From JAEUIE01 sp046350055 (GTDB taxonomy: Bacteria; Planctomycetota; Planctomycetia; Gemmatales; HRBIN36), in assembly GCA_046350055.1 (NCBI GenBank), contig JAXMBC010000001.1, forward strand, positions 2,418,001-2,482,000: DNA of 64,000 nt, read 5' to 3'. Below, piece by piece: positions 27,624 to 37,352 of this stretch. The notes beneath the pieces were generated by a model. That model saw only the letters and a list, made by a program, of their open reading frames with translations. It was not told the origin of the DNA and made no database searches. The position numbers and the translations under genes were made by a program. The stretch's first letter is position 1; the number at the start of each line of letters is the position of its first letter.

Positions 27624-30382
27624 AAGTAGCCTACCAACTGCTGCAACAGGCTCATCGTGCCCCGGCGTATGGCTTGCTTCTTCCTGCGGAGACACAGGAA
27701 GCTCTTCACTGGGCGATTCAGTTGGAGTCTCTGGAGCCTCGCCTGTTTCCGACGCAAACGGGCTGGCTGCTGACGACACGCAAGCCCATTACGCAGACTC
27801 CTGCCGGGTATGTGGCGCTGCAGGAGTTGCAGCCGGGGTTGTTCATCCCTGTCGATGCCCAACTGATTCCGGGCCTGTTGAGTGATGAAGCTGCAGGGCT
27901 CACCAGGCTGCAGCAGGTGATCGTGCTGCCTGGTCCCCTTTTCCACACAGCAACTCTGCAGCCGGTGCCATTGCGTTCGCTGCTGGTGGTGCCCGAGCTG
28001 AATGAAAGCCCCTGGCAGGCCTTGCCCGAGGCACCTCCGCTGGCGGAGCAGTTGCGTACACTGGAATATCGCCCGTCGCAGAAGCAACTGAGCGATGAAA
28101 CCGACCAGATGCTCGAATCAGGCAACATGGGGAAGGGCGATCCCAACCTCGATGGGCAGTTGCCTCGGCCACCAGGCAAGAATCCGCTGGCACAGTTGGG
28201 TGGGGCGGCGGCGATGGGGCTGGGCAAAGCACTCGGCGGGCTAGGCAGAGCGCTGGGGCTGAAGGGGCTGGCAGGTCTCGGGGCCAATCTGATTAATAAG
28301 GGTGTGAACCTGGCGCCACGGCTGGTGGAGAATCTGCTGGGCAAGCAGGAAGCAGCCTTGCGGGCGCTGCTGCGTCAGTTTCAGATGGGCAACATTGACG
28401 AAGCACTTCGCCGGGCTCTGCCGATTGGTGGCGATGCCAGCCGTGGTGCGAGTATTGCCAACAGTGCCAGTCTGCCTTTCAACAATCTGAGCTTTAACCT
28501 CAGCAAGCTGTTTATGTTTGGTGGTGTCGGGGCGAGCCTGTGGCTGGCCAATGACGACATCATGCTGCGGCTCAGCCAGGAGTACCGCAAGCAGGCGGAA
28601 CTGGCAGAGCAACGAGGCGATCATCGCCGGGCAGCATACATCTACGTCAAGCTGTTGAACGATCTGAATAGCGCGGCAGCGGTGCTGGCCCGGGGCGGTC
28701 TGCATCGTGAATCAGCCATGCTTTACCTGCGGCTGAACGACGATATGCGGGCAGCGGATCAGTTTGAAAAGGCAGGGCTGTACGACCGGGCGATTGAAAT
28801 CTATCGTCGGCTTGACCGGTACGATCTCAGTGGCATGCTGCTGGCCCGGCTCAAGCTGGAAAACGAGGCGCTGGCAGAGTTTACCCTGGGGGCGGATCGC
28901 CTGGTACGGGAGAAAGGCGACTTTCTACAGGCAGGCAAGCTGCTGGAAGAGTTTGCCCATCGGAGTGACCTGGCCCTGGACTACTACCGCCTGGGGTGGC
29001 AGGCACGTCCGCTGGGTAGCCCTGTACCCTGTGCCCTGCAGATGTCCGCCATCTTATGCCGACAACGACGCAGCGATGATGTGCATGTCTTATTCAAAGA
29101 AGGATTGGAGTACTTCAGGAACACCACCGACGATCAACAGGCATCAACGTTCATCAATGGGATATTGACCGACACCAGTCAACATCATCGGGAGACTGTG
29201 CCGCAGGAGATGCAGGATCAACTGCGTGACCAGGCGCTCCAGTATTTTGGTAGCCGTCTGCGGAACGACAGCTTGATCAGGAAGAGCATCACGACATTGC
29301 CTCGGCTGTTCCTTTCGGGCAAGAACTGGACCGCCAGCGAGTACAGCGATGCGGAGTTTGCATACCGCACGGCTCCGCGGCTGACGCCTGCTGACGAAGA
29401 GCCACTGCGGCATCTCCGCCAGATCACACTGCCTGCACGCATCGCGGAGCCGACTTGTGTCACCCTGGCAGAGGACAAGGGGCTGCTCTTTGTTGGCTTT
29501 GCCGGAGGAGAAATCTTCCGTGTCAATCTGGCCAGCGGTGAAGTGATGATGGTGAGCGATTCCCTGCAGGAACAGCCCGTGGCTCTGGCGGTCAGCCCGG
29601 CCGGGATGTATCTGCATGAACTGCGCCGCCCGACACTGACCCAGGAACGGTATCGGCTGATGCTGCACGTTGCATCTGCCAACAACTATCGCTACGTGGA
29701 AGAGCGGGTATTGCAATCGCAGGACGTCTGGCTCAGTCCCTATCTACTGACCTTAAATGAGGTCAAGCGGGTTATCGTCTATGGTGATGGCGACGATCTG
29801 GTATTGCACGACTTCCCCTTTGGCGCACCTGTGAAGTACAGCAGAGCCATTCGCCCGGAGGAATTGATCAACCTGGCTATCCCGGTGGCGGCCAGTGGCA
29901 AGAACACCGTCAAATTGCTGGGCTTCGATGGCTTTCGTCTCTACGATCTGGTAGCCAGCCAGGGCACACTGGAGGTGAAGACCTCGAACACCATCGGCTG
30001 GAGTTCGCGGTTCACCGAACGGCAGTTCCCGGTGCAGCCGCTGCATTGCCTGAGCCTGAACCTGCAAGAGTATCTGCTGCTTGCAGGGATCGGGGCCAAT
30101 GGTATGGTCTATCTGACGCGGCGTGGCAGCCAGGGGATCCTCAGCACCCATGTCAGCACAGGTGATGAAGAGTACTTTGCCACCTGCTTTGTGGACCTGC
30201 AGACGCTGGTAGCGACGGCCCGGAACGGGCTGCACTGGTATCACTTCGACCGCCACGGCTTGCGGCTGGCCAAGGTACAGGAAGTGGCGCTGGGCCCGAC
30301 GCAGGCGTGTTATTCGATCGATCAGGGACAGACGATTGTCGTGGTGAAGAACAACACGGTGCTGTACGTGCCCCGGGGATGA
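27620..30382 (+). CDS. bpX-type / helical-repeat / beta-propeller protein (ternary-system last gene)
   Basis: The 920-residue protein has an N-terminal beta-rich domain (about 1–160) of the kind called bpX6 in such clusters. A Gly/Leu-rich linker (about 185–240) alternates short hydrophobic and glycine stretches and could touch membranes. A TPR-like helical region (about 310–520) includes RRAAYIYVKLLNDLNSAAAVLARGG and KAGLYDRAIEIYRRLDRYDL. A C-terminal beta-propeller (about 590–920) has blades such as CVTLAEDKGLLFVGFAGGEIFRV. It overlaps the upstream gene by 4 bp and is followed by a strong terminator, so it is the last gene of the operon. Recognition or scaffold work is inferred from the propeller and TPR parts. 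Confidence 0.82.
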   Translation: MKVAYQLLQQAHRAPAYGLLLPAETQEALHWAIQLESLEPRLFPTQTGWLLTTRKPITQTPAGYVALQELQPGLFIPVDAQLIPGLLSDEAAGLTRLQQVIVLPGPLFHTATLQPVPLRSLLVVPELNESPWQALPEAPPLAEQLRTLEYRPSQKQLSDETDQMLESGNMGKGDPNLDGQLPRPPGKNPLAQLGGAAAMGLGKALGGLGRALGLKGLAGLGANLINKGVNLAPRLVENLLGKQEAALRALLRQFQMGNIDEALRRALPIGGDASRGASIANSASLPFNNLSFNLSKLFMFGGVGASLWLANDDIMLRLSQEYRKQAELAEQRGDHRRAAYIYVKLLNDLNSAAAVLARGGLHRESAMLYLRLNDDMRAADQFEKAGLYDRAIEIYRRLDRYDLSGMLLARLKLENEALAEFTLGADRLVREKGDFLQAGKLLEEFAHRSDLALDYYRLGWQARPLGSPVPCALQMSAILCRQRRSDDVHVLFKEGLEYFRNTTDDQQASTFINGILTDTSQHHRETVPQEMQDQLRDQALQYFGSRLRNDSLIRKSITTLPRLFLSGKNWTASEYSDAEFAYRTAPRLTPADEEPLRHLRQITLPARIAEPTCVTLAEDKGLLFVGFAGGEIFRVNLASGEVMMVSDSLQEQPVALAVSPAGMYLHELRRPTLTQERYRLMLHVASANNYRYVEERVLQSQDVWLSPYLLTLNEVKRVIVYGDGDDLVLHDFPFGAPVKYSRAIRPEELINLAIPVAASGKNTVKLLGFDGFRLYDLVASQGTLEVKTSNTIGWSSRFTERQFPVQPLHCLSLNLQEYLLLAGIGANGMVYLTRRGSQGILSTHVSTGDEEYFATCFVDLQTLVATARNGLHWYHFDRHGLRLAKVQEVALGPTQACYSIDQGQTIVVVKNNTVLYVPRG

Positions 30383-30399
30383 GTGACGGGTATAAGCAA

Positions 30400-30425
30400 A
30401 AAGCCTGCGGACATCCGCAGGCTTT
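30400..30425 (+). terminator. Terminator of the MoxR/bpX operon
   Basis: Perfect 11-bp stem AAAGCCTGCGG / CCGCAGGCTTT with a 4-base loop, starting 17 bp after the last stop codon. It could work from either side because both ends carry A/T runs. Confidence 0.85.
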
Positions 30426-30440
30426 CAAGACCAGTGGAGG

Positions 30441-31324
30441 CAGCAGGACGCCAATAGAACTTTTCCTTCAAGGCGTGTCCGCTTGGGACAGCTTGATTCG
30501 GGGACGGTTTAAGAACGGCAACCAGAATGCCTGAACGTAGTTGCCAAATTGAGCCATCTTTTCCGTGAGTCGATCGTACGCCCAAGACACTCGACGTTAG
30601 GAGGCAATAATCGGGAGGGCAAAGGGCGACGCCCGTAAATGATATCTCAACATAAACCCATCGCGACACCAACAACTATTCGGTGATCCAACATCCGCAT
30701 TCCAACTGCCCAACGTTTTAGCCGTGCATCGACATTATCTCGGAAGCCGACCCGGTCAGGCTTGAATGCTGACCAGCTCGTTCTTTGGTATGAGTTCCTG
30801 GAGCGGAACGCAAGCCGCCGTTTGCTGCGGTCAGATAAGATGAGCCTCGACACGCGCGAATCGGAACGGGCGTGACCGGCCTTTCCGGATTGCCGGAAAC
30901 CAGAAAAAAACCGAGGAATTTGGCGCTAGCGAATCTCGCATGACTACCATAAACCGGGTTTCGGTCAGTTCTGTCGTTCCTTCCGCCGTCGCGGCCTCTG
31001 GGCCAAGATCGCCCGAGCCCTGCGCCCCCAGAAACATCTTGACCACCGCGAACTCGATCGACAAAACGCGCGACAGAAAGCCGCGCTCGACGACATCGAG
31101 GCTCGACGCGTCGGACGAATGCCTCCAAGTCGCCCACCAATTTCGCGAGTTGGTTGCCGCTCCCCAGCATGACATCGAGACCGCTTTTCGTTTAACCAAT
31201 TCCCCCCTCGCGCCATCCCGACACACGGAAGGCCGGTCGCACCCACTCATGGAAGCCCATCGCCAAGATTCATTGCATCTACCACGAAATGCTTCTTGCG
31301 AAAGAACAATACGTTTGACGGACC
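30441..31324. other. About 880 bp without a convincing gene (left end of island)
   Basis: Open frames exist on both strands but overlap one another, and none starts well or resembles a known family. On the minus strand a plausible protein-like run appears in two frames (LGSGNQLAKLVGDLEAFVRR in one, FLSRVLSIEFAVVKMFLG in another), which could be a frameshifted remnant. A 7-bp hairpin, TTTCCGG / CCGGAAA, at 30882–30899 with an adjoining A-run may be a terminator for the leftward efflux operon or part of the remnant. Confidence 0.5.
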
Positions 31325-32446
31325 CTACGCCATCGTCCCGATGGTCCTGCGGAAGCGCGCGAGCGCGATGCCGAAAAAAGCCGCACCGATCAGGGCGAGG
31401 GCAAGGAATTGTGGCCATACGACATCCAGGCCAGCCCCGCGATACAGAATACCCTGGGCGAGCATGACGAAGTGCGTGTTTGGCGCCGCCAGCATGACCT
31501 GTTGAACCCACTCGGGCATGCTTTCGCGCGGGGTCATGCTGCCAGAAAGCATTTGCAGCGGCAAGAGCACCAGCATCATCAGCAGGGCGAACTGCGGCAT
31601 CGAGCGGGCGAACGTGCCCAGGAAGATGCCCAGCGACGTGGTGGCGAACAAGTGCAGCGCGGCGCCGCACAGGAAGAGTAGAATCGAACCCTGAATCGGA
31701 ACCGACAGCAGGCCCTGCACGACAAAGGTCAGGGAGAAGGCGCAGGCAGCGAGCACCACCAGTCCCATCGACCAGACCTTGCTCGTCATGATCTCGAATG
31801 GCGTTACCGGCATCACCAGCAGGTGCTCGATGGTACCGCGCTCGCGTTCGCGGATCAGCGCGGCGCCGGTTAGTATGATCGCCAGCATGGTGATCTGGTC
31901 GATCAGCCTCCTCACGGCCCCGAACCAGGACTTGTTCAACTCGGGATTGAAGCGCACCCGCACGGCAAGATCAACCGGCGGCGTGCTGTTGGCTCGGTAA
32001 CGCTGCGCGAACGTCTGCACCTCTTGGCTGACGATCATCTGGATGTAGCCACTCCCGTTAAAAGCCTGGCTCATGCGGGTCGCATCGACGTTGAGCTGAA
32101 TTGCTGGTGAGCGTCCGGCCAGCACATCGCGCTGGAACTCCGGAGGGATGTTGAGGGCGAAGGCGTCCAGCCCGGCGTCCATCCGGGCATCCATCTCGGC
32201 CTGGGTCACCATCGTCGGCGGCAGGAAATAGGGCGGTTGGAAGGCGGCGACGATGCGCGTCGATAGCGGCGACTGGTCCTCGTCCACAATGGCGATCGGC
32301 GCCCTGTTGAGGGTCTCCGGCAGCGCGGTCGAGGCGGAATAGATCGACACCGTGAAGGCGAAAGCGATCAATGCCAGCATGATCGGGTCGCGGGCCAGGC
32401 CCCACAATTCCTTGACGCCCAGATGCAGAATGTTGTCCACCCGCAT
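31325..32446 (-). CDS. ABC-2 type permease, YhhJ-like
   Basis: This 373-residue membrane protein has one N-terminal transmembrane helix (LALIAFAFTVSIYSAST), a large extracytoplasmic domain with TLNRAPIAIVDEDQSPLSTRIVAAF, then five more helices. The cytoplasmic loop IREREGTIEHLLVMPVTPFEIMTSKVW is the signature loop of YhiN/YhhJ-type ABC-2 permeases (RERGTxExLLVxP). It starts 3 bp after the RbbA-like gene and is the last gene of the leftward cassette. In E. coli the same order (yhiI, rbbA, yhhJ) is found. It is probably the second half of the transmembrane channel for the fused ATPase/permease. Confidence 0.88.
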   Translation of the reverse strand: MRVDNILHLGVKELWGLARDPIMLALIAFAFTVSIYSASTALPETLNRAPIAIVDEDQSPLSTRIVAAFQPPYFLPPTMVTQAEMDARMDAGLDAFALNIPPEFQRDVLAGRSPAIQLNVDATRMSQAFNGSGYIQMIVSQEVQTFAQRYRANSTPPVDLAVRVRFNPELNKSWFGAVRRLIDQITMLAIILTGAALIRERERGTIEHLLVMPVTPFEIMTSKVWSMGLVVLAACAFSLTFVVQGLLSVPIQGSILLFLCGAALHLFATTSLGIFLGTFARSMPQFALLMMLVLLPLQMLSGSMTPRESMPEWVQQVMLAAPNTHFVMLAQGILYRGAGLDVVWPQFLALALIGAAFFGIALARFRRTIGTMA

Positions 32447-32449
32447 GGC

Positions 32450-35242
32450 TCAGACCTCCTGCTTCCTTAGCAGCGCCACGCTTAAGCCCGTCAGCACCAG
32501 GAGGGCAACCAACAGAGGCAGGAACGAGTGGTACAGGTCGGCAAGACCGAGGCCCTTCGAGAAGGTGCCGCGGGAGATCGTGAGAAAATGCGTGGTGGGG
32601 TAAATTTGCCCGATCAGCGCGCCGGACCCCTCCAATGAAGAGACCGGGTCGAGCATGCCGCAAAACTGGGTTGCGGGGAGAATCGTGAGCACCGCCGTGC
32701 CAAAAATCGCCGCCACCTGGCTGCGCGTAAAGGTCGAGATGAGCAGCCCCATCGTGGTTGCACATGCCACGTAAAGCAGCGCGGCCATAACCAGGACTGG
32801 AAAACTCCCCTTGAGCGGCACATCGAACACGGTCACGGCCAGCGCCGTGAGCAGCAGGGAGTTGATCATCCCAAGGGCCACATAGGGGAGCTGCTTCCCC
32901 AGCAAGAATTCCAGTCGCGTCACCGGAGTGACATAGAAATTGATGATCGAGCCGAGATCCTTCTCGCGGACCACCGACAGCGCCGCCATGATGGCCGGGA
33001 TCATCAGGAGCAGCAACGGGATCATCGCGGGCACCATGGCCACCAGGCTCTTGACATCGGGGTTGTAGCGGAATCGTGTCTCGATGGTGGCAGGGGCGGT
33101 GCGGCGGCCCTGGCCGAGGTTACGCTCGGCCGCGTCGGCCAGCCAGAGGGAATGCACGCCTTGCGAGTAGCTCCGTATCGTTTCCGCGCGCTGCGGCATG
33201 GCACCGTCGATCCAGACGCCGATCTGCACCGGCTTACCGCGCCCCACGTCTCGCCCGAAGCCAGGAGGAATCTCGACGGCCATGCTGATCTCTCCTGACC
33301 TCATGCGCCGGTCGAGGTCATCGTAGTCGGTGATCGGAGGCTGCTCGGTGAAATAGCGCGACCCGGCGAGATTGAGCACGTAATCGCGGCTGACGGTCGT
33401 CTGGTCGCGGTCGAGCACGGCAAAGGTCAGGTTTTCCACGTCCATGGTGATGCCGTAACCCATGATGAACATCAGGATGACGCTGCCCAGCGCGGCCAGC
33501 GTCAGGCGGATCGGGTCGCGGCTTAATTCCAACGCCTCGCGCCGGCTGTAGCTCAACAATCGCTGGAGGCTGAACGAGGTGCTGGGTCTGGCCCCGCCCG
33601 GTTGCGACTCCGCTGCCGCGACCGGCTCCGCCGGCACGGGTTGCCTCGCCACCGGCCTCGGCTCGGTCCCCCGGCCCTCGGCTGCCGCCTCTTCCAGGTA
33701 GCCGATGAAGGCCTCTTCCAGCGTTGCCGTGCCGCGCCTAGTGACCAGCCCGGCGGGGGAGTCGCTGACCAGCACCCGGCCGGCGTGCATCAGGGCAATG
33801 CGGTCACAGCGCTGGGCCTCGTTGACGAAGTGGGTGGAAATGAAGATGGTGACCTTGTCGCGGCGAGAGAGGTCGATCAAAAGCTGCCAGAAGGAATCCC
33901 GCGCCACCGGATCAACCCCCGAAGTCGGCTCATCGAGGATGAGCAACTCGGGCTGGTGGATCAAGGCCACCGCCAGCGAAAGCCGCTGCCGTTGCCCCAG
34001 GGGGAGCGCACTGGGCAGAACGTCGGTCACCTGGGCCAGCCCGAACCGCCGAATCGCCTTTTCCACCCGCTGCGGGATTTCCGCCTTCGGGACCTGAAAC
34101 AGCCGTGCGTGCAAGACCAGGTTCTGCCGGACTGTCAACTCGGAATAGAGCGAGAAGCCCTGCGACATGTAGCCAACCCGCCGCCGCGTTTCCAAGTCTT
34201 GGGCATCAACCGGCTGCCCGAACAGCCGGGCCTGCCCGTCGCTGACCGGGAGCAGGCCGGTCAACATTTTCATCGTGGTCGTCTTGCCGCAGCCGTTGGA
34301 GCCGAGAAAGCCGAAGATTTCGCCGCGCTCGATCCGGAAGGTCACCCGATCGACCGCGACAAAATCGCCGAAGCGCTTGGTCAAGTCCCGCGCTTCAATG
34401 GCTACCTGGCCGTTGCCTGCCCCGCGAGGGGGGATCTCCACTTTCTGGTGGCCCCGACGTTTCTCCTCCGGCAGCAGGGCGATGAAGGCCTCTTCGAGCG
34501 AGGCCGTGCCGGTGCGCTCCAGCAACTCCGGCGGCATGCCGGCGGCGAGCACGCGGCCGTCATCCATTGCGATGAGGCAGTCAAACTCCGCAGCCTCGTC
34601 CATGTAGGCAGTCGCTACCAGGAGGCTCATGGCGGGTCGGTTGGCACGGATACGGTCAATCAGCTCCCAGAACTGGCGGCGTGACAGGGGATCGACGCCG
34701 GTGGTCGGTTCGTCGAGGATCAGCAGGTCTGGGTCGTGGATTAGCGCGCAGCACAGGCCGAGCTTTTGCCTCATGCCGCCGGACAATTTGCCGACAGCAC
34801 GGTCGGCAAACGGCGCCAGGCCGGTGCTTTCAAGCAGGTCCGTGATGCGGTGCTCGCGCTCGCGCCGGCCGTGGCCGAAGAGACGGCCGAAGAAGTCCAC
34901 GTTCTCGAAGACTGACAGCGTCGGATACAGGTTCTTGCCCAGGCCCTGCGGCATGTAGGCGATGCGTGGCAAGACCGCCCGGCGGAAGCCCGGGTTCGCC
35001 ATGTCACCGCCGAGCACCTCGACCCGCCCAGCCTGGACTCGGCGGGCGCCGGCAATCAGCGCGAGCAGGCTGGACTTGCCCACGCCGTCGGGGCCGATCA
35101 GCCCGACCAAGCAGCCCGCCGGCAGATCGAGACTGACGGCATCGAGAGCGCACGTCTTGCCGTACCGCAGGCTAATGTCTGTCAATCGCGCCACGCGAAC
35201 CGAATGGGATTGGCCAACGTTGGGGAGGGGGGCGGTATTCAT
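32450..35242 (-). CDS. RbbA-like protein: two ABC ATPase domains fused to an ABC-2 permease
   Basis: The chosen ATG at 35242 overlaps the hlyD stop by 4 bp and gives 930 residues, close to E. coli RbbA. The first ATPase domain (about 18–250) has Walker A GPDGVGKSS (50–58), the P-D-G-V variant typical of RbbA, plus LSGGMRQKLGL and LLILDEPTTGVDP. The second (about 285–515) has GSNGCGKTT, LPLGQRQRLSLAVALIH and LILDEPTSGVDP. Both look catalytically complete, although the second signature motif is LPLGQ rather than LSGGQ. The ABC-2 membrane part (about 570–930) has six helices and a large external domain. With the HlyD, YhhJ and NodT genes it forms an efflux pump across both membranes; the substrate is unknown. 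Confidence 0.92.
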   Translation of the reverse strand: MNTAPLPNVGQSHSVRVARLTDISLRYGKTCALDAVSLDLPAGCLVGLIGPDGVGKSSLLALIAGARRVQAGRVEVLGGDMANPGFRRAVLPRIAYMPQGLGKNLYPTLSVFENVDFFGRLFGHGRREREHRITDLLESTGLAPFADRAVGKLSGGMRQKLGLCCALIHDPDLLILDEPTTGVDPLSRRQFWELIDRIRANRPAMSLLVATAYMDEAAEFDCLIAMDDGRVLAAGMPPELLERTGTASLEEAFIALLPEEKRRGHQKVEIPPRGAGNGQVAIEARDLTKRFGDFVAVDRVTFRIERGEIFGFLGSNGCGKTTTMKMLTGLLPVSDGQARLFGQPVDAQDLETRRRVGYMSQGFSLYSELTVRQNLVLHARLFQVPKAEIPQRVEKAIRRFGLAQVTDVLPSALPLGQRQRLSLAVALIHQPELLILDEPTSGVDPVARDSFWQLLIDLSRRDKVTIFISTHFVNEAQRCDRIALMHAGRVLVSDSPAGLVTRRGTATLEEAFIGYLEEAAAEGRGTEPRPVARQPVPAEPVAAAESQPGGARPSTSFSLQRLLSYSRREALELSRDPIRLTLAALGSVILMFIMGYGITMDVENLTFAVLDRDQTTVSRDYVLNLAGSRYFTEQPPITDYDDLDRRMRSGEISMAVEIPPGFGRDVGRGKPVQIGVWIDGAMPQRAETIRSYSQGVHSLWLADAAERNLGQGRRTAPATIETRFRYNPDVKSLVAMVPAMIPLLLLMIPAIMAALSVVREKDLGSIINFYVTPVTRLEFLLGKQLPYVALGMINSLLLTALAVTVFDVPLKGSFPVLVMAALLYVACATTMGLLISTFTRSQVAAIFGTAVLTILPATQFCGMLDPVSSLEGSGALIGQIYPTTHFLTISRGTFSKGLGLADLYHSFLPLLVALLVLTGLSVALLRKQEV

Positions 35243-36300
35243 TGCGGCAGCCTGACCTCCAAATGGGCGGGCCATTCGGTCTGCGGGTCAAGCTGCAGGT
35301 AGGCCATGCCCGGCAAGCCGGTCTTGACGCTGCGAATGTGTTTCTTCAACAACTCCGGATCGATGCGTGCCTTGATCCGGAACATCAGCTTCTGCCGCTC
35401 ATCGGCCGTCTCGACCGTCTTGGGAGTAAACTGGGCAACGTCGGCAATGAAGGACACCTTGGCAGGGACGACGTATTGCGGAGCCGCGTCAAGTATCAGC
35501 CGAGCCTCGGTCCCCATTCGGACCCGGCCGGCCTGGGCCGTGGGTAGGAAGAAGGTCATGTAGACGTCGCCGAGGTCAACCATGTTCAGCACTTTGCCGC
35601 CCGAATTCAGAACCTCACCGGGCTGAGCGACACGAAACTGCACACGGCCGTCACGTGGTGCCTTTAAAGTGCAATCGTTGATATCCGCCTGGAGGCGTTC
35701 TATCCTCGCCTTCGCCGCTTCGACCGACGCTTCCGCTTGAATGATCTGCGATTTGGCCGTGGCGATGGCGGCGTTTGCAGCGGCCACATTCGCCTTGGCG
35801 GTGCTGAGGGCCGCCTTGGCGCTGTGGAAATCGGCACGGCGAATGTCGAGTTCTTCCTCCGCGATAGCAAGTTTTTCAAACAGACTTTCTGCACGCGCGA
35901 TTTTTTTCTTTGCGAGATCGAGTTCGACCTCACGCTGGACTATTAACGACTCGGCTGCTGCCTTCTCGCTTTCGCGCTGCAATACCGTGCTCTTGGCCGT
36001 CTCCACAGCGTTTTTCGACTTCCGGAGTTCAGCTTCGGCTTCCCTGAGTTGGGCCTTGAGTACGTCGGTATCCATCTGGGCGAGGAGTTGACCCGCGGTG
36101 ACGAAGTCGCCTTCATTTACCGAAACGGCCACAAGGCGGCCTGCCGTCTTGGCGGCTATGTCAATCTCCACCGCCTCGATGCGCCCGTTGCTGCTGGCGA
36201 ACCCGTCTGGCAATTTCTGGTGCGGGAGCAACCTCCACCCGACGTATGCGAGACCAACGATAGTCGCTGCGGCCAGCAAGAGCCATTTACTTTGGGTCAT
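35239..36300 (-). CDS. HlyD/EmrA-type periplasmic adaptor
   Basis: I place the start at the ATG at 36300, giving 353 residues; the longer frame adds 30 residues without homology. An N-terminal signal anchor (KWLLLAAATIVGLAYVGWRLLP) is followed by the lipoyl-type half (SSNGRIEAVEIDIAAKTAGRLVAVSVNEGDFVTAGQLLAQMD). A long alpha-hairpin (about 90–215), rich in Ala, Glu and Lys, comes next, then the second lipoyl half (LKAPRDGRVQFRVAQPGEVLNSGGKVLNMVDL) and a beta-barrel. It bridges the inner-membrane ABC parts to the NodT channel. It overlaps the RbbA-like gene by 4 bp. It corresponds to E. coli YhiI by gene order. Confidence 0.92.
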   Translation of the reverse strand: MTQSKWLLLAAATIVGLAYVGWRLLPHQKLPDGFASSNGRIEAVEIDIAAKTAGRLVAVSVNEGDFVTAGQLLAQMDTDVLKAQLREAEAELRKSKNAVETAKSTVLQRESEKAAAESLIVQREVELDLAKKKIARAESLFEKLAIAEEELDIRRADFHSAKAALSTAKANVAAANAAIATAKSQIIQAEASVEAAKARIERLQADINDCTLKAPRDGRVQFRVAQPGEVLNSGGKVLNMVDLGDVYMTFFLPTAQAGRVRMGTEARLILDAAPQYVVPAKVSFIADVAQFTPKTVETADERQKLMFRIKARIDPELLKKHIRSVKTGLPGMAYLQLDPQTEWPAHLEVRLPQ

Positions 36301-36791
36301 GGTCCCACCCGTTTCCCGGTGGTGACTCGCGCATTCCAGCAGCGAGGCACCATTCTCCGTAGCATGATTACGGTAACTGTCCGTGGCCAAGAACGAATCT
36401 CACGATCTCACCACGTTTGCTGCGCCAGCCCCTTGCGTGGGTGGCAAAGCGTTACTCATGGTAACCCCGTGCCCGTAGGTCAGTTCCAGAGTCAAGCGCT
36501 TCGCCCGCAGATTTTTGACGGCGGACAATGGAAAGGCCCACTATGCGTTGGCCTTCCGCTTTCGGACGGACGAGTCCGTCAAATATAGATTATGGTTTCA
36601 GAACCTCTGCGAAAAGCCATCCGATTGCCGTGTCATAAACTATTGTGGGTATGCGGCTTGCAGAATCCGGCACCCGGCACAGAGCGATGAATCTGCTGTC
36701 TGGCGTCGTGCCGACGAGCACTGCATGTGCCAGCTTCCAGGAGAGTTGTGCAACGGCTTAAAGGGGCTTAAAGGTTGTTTTCTGGCTGCCA
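36301..36791. other. 491-bp non-coding gap between tetR and hlyD
   Basis: No convincing gene is seen. A short hairpin, GACGGA / TCCGTC, lies near 36565–36580. As the adjoining genes point leftward, this gap is the natural place for the promoter and the TetR operator of hlyD-rbbA-yhhJ, but I could not identify a clear operator palindrome. Confidence 0.45.
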
Positions 36792-37352
36792 TCAACGCTC
36801 TCGCGCGAATCCAAAGAGGAAATGGTCAACAATCCATTCCGGGATCTTGTCATCACGCGGAACGGGCGTCGCTTGCAGGATTGCTCTCGTCATTCCCATC
36901 AAAGCCACTGCCGAGAATTCGGGACTGTAGTGGGTGGAAGGATAAAACGATTCGAGCGTTTGCGAAATGAGCATGAGAAACTTGCGGCGATTTTCGGTCA
37001 GTTGGTCATTTCCTCGACAGATCACCTCTGCACGCTGAACCAACTCAAGAAAATACGGGTATCGATCGTGAAAGCAGAAAACCTCCTGGATCAAGAGAAG
37101 AAGGCGCTGATTGGGACTTTCGGATTGAGCCATCTTCGTCTGAATATCGTCCCGAAGTCGTTGTCCGAAATGTACGATCAGGCCAAGGTACAAATCCTCT
37201 TTGCTCTTGAATCGTGCGTAAATGGACCCCTTGGACGTGTTGGCGTGTTTTGCGATTTCGTCCATTGTCACTTCGTGGAATGGTCGCTTACCAAAAAGCT
37301 GGGCTGCAGAATCCAGAATTCGTTCAAGTAGATCGGGATTCGGGGTGCGCAT
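36792..37352 (-). CDS. TetR-family transcriptional regulator
   Basis: The 186-residue protein has a TetR N-terminal DNA-binding domain: RILDSAAQLFGKRPFHEVTMDEIAKHANTSKG, then SIYARFKSKEDLYLGLI, the standard helix-turn-helix with the SxYxxFxxKxxL end. The remaining 130 residues are the helical ligand-binding and dimerisation part. It stands 16 bp after the IS-disrupted membrane gene and 491 bp before hlyD, all leftward. It probably represses the pump genes and is released by a pump substrate; this is inferred from position. Confidence 0.92.
   Translation of the reverse strand: MRTPNPDLLERILDSAAQLFGKRPFHEVTMDEIAKHANTSKGSIYARFKSKEDLYLGLIVHFGQRLRDDIQTKMAQSESPNQRLLLLIQEVFCFHDRYPYFLELVQRAEVICRGNDQLTENRRKFLMLISQTLESFYPSTHYSPEFSAVALMGMTRAILQATPVPRDDKIPEWIVDHFLFGFARER

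Noticed and set aside
33602..34684. Rightward 360-codon frame under the RbbA-like gene
   Set aside because: Antisense shadow caused by high GC; both ABC ATPase domains are intact on the other strand.
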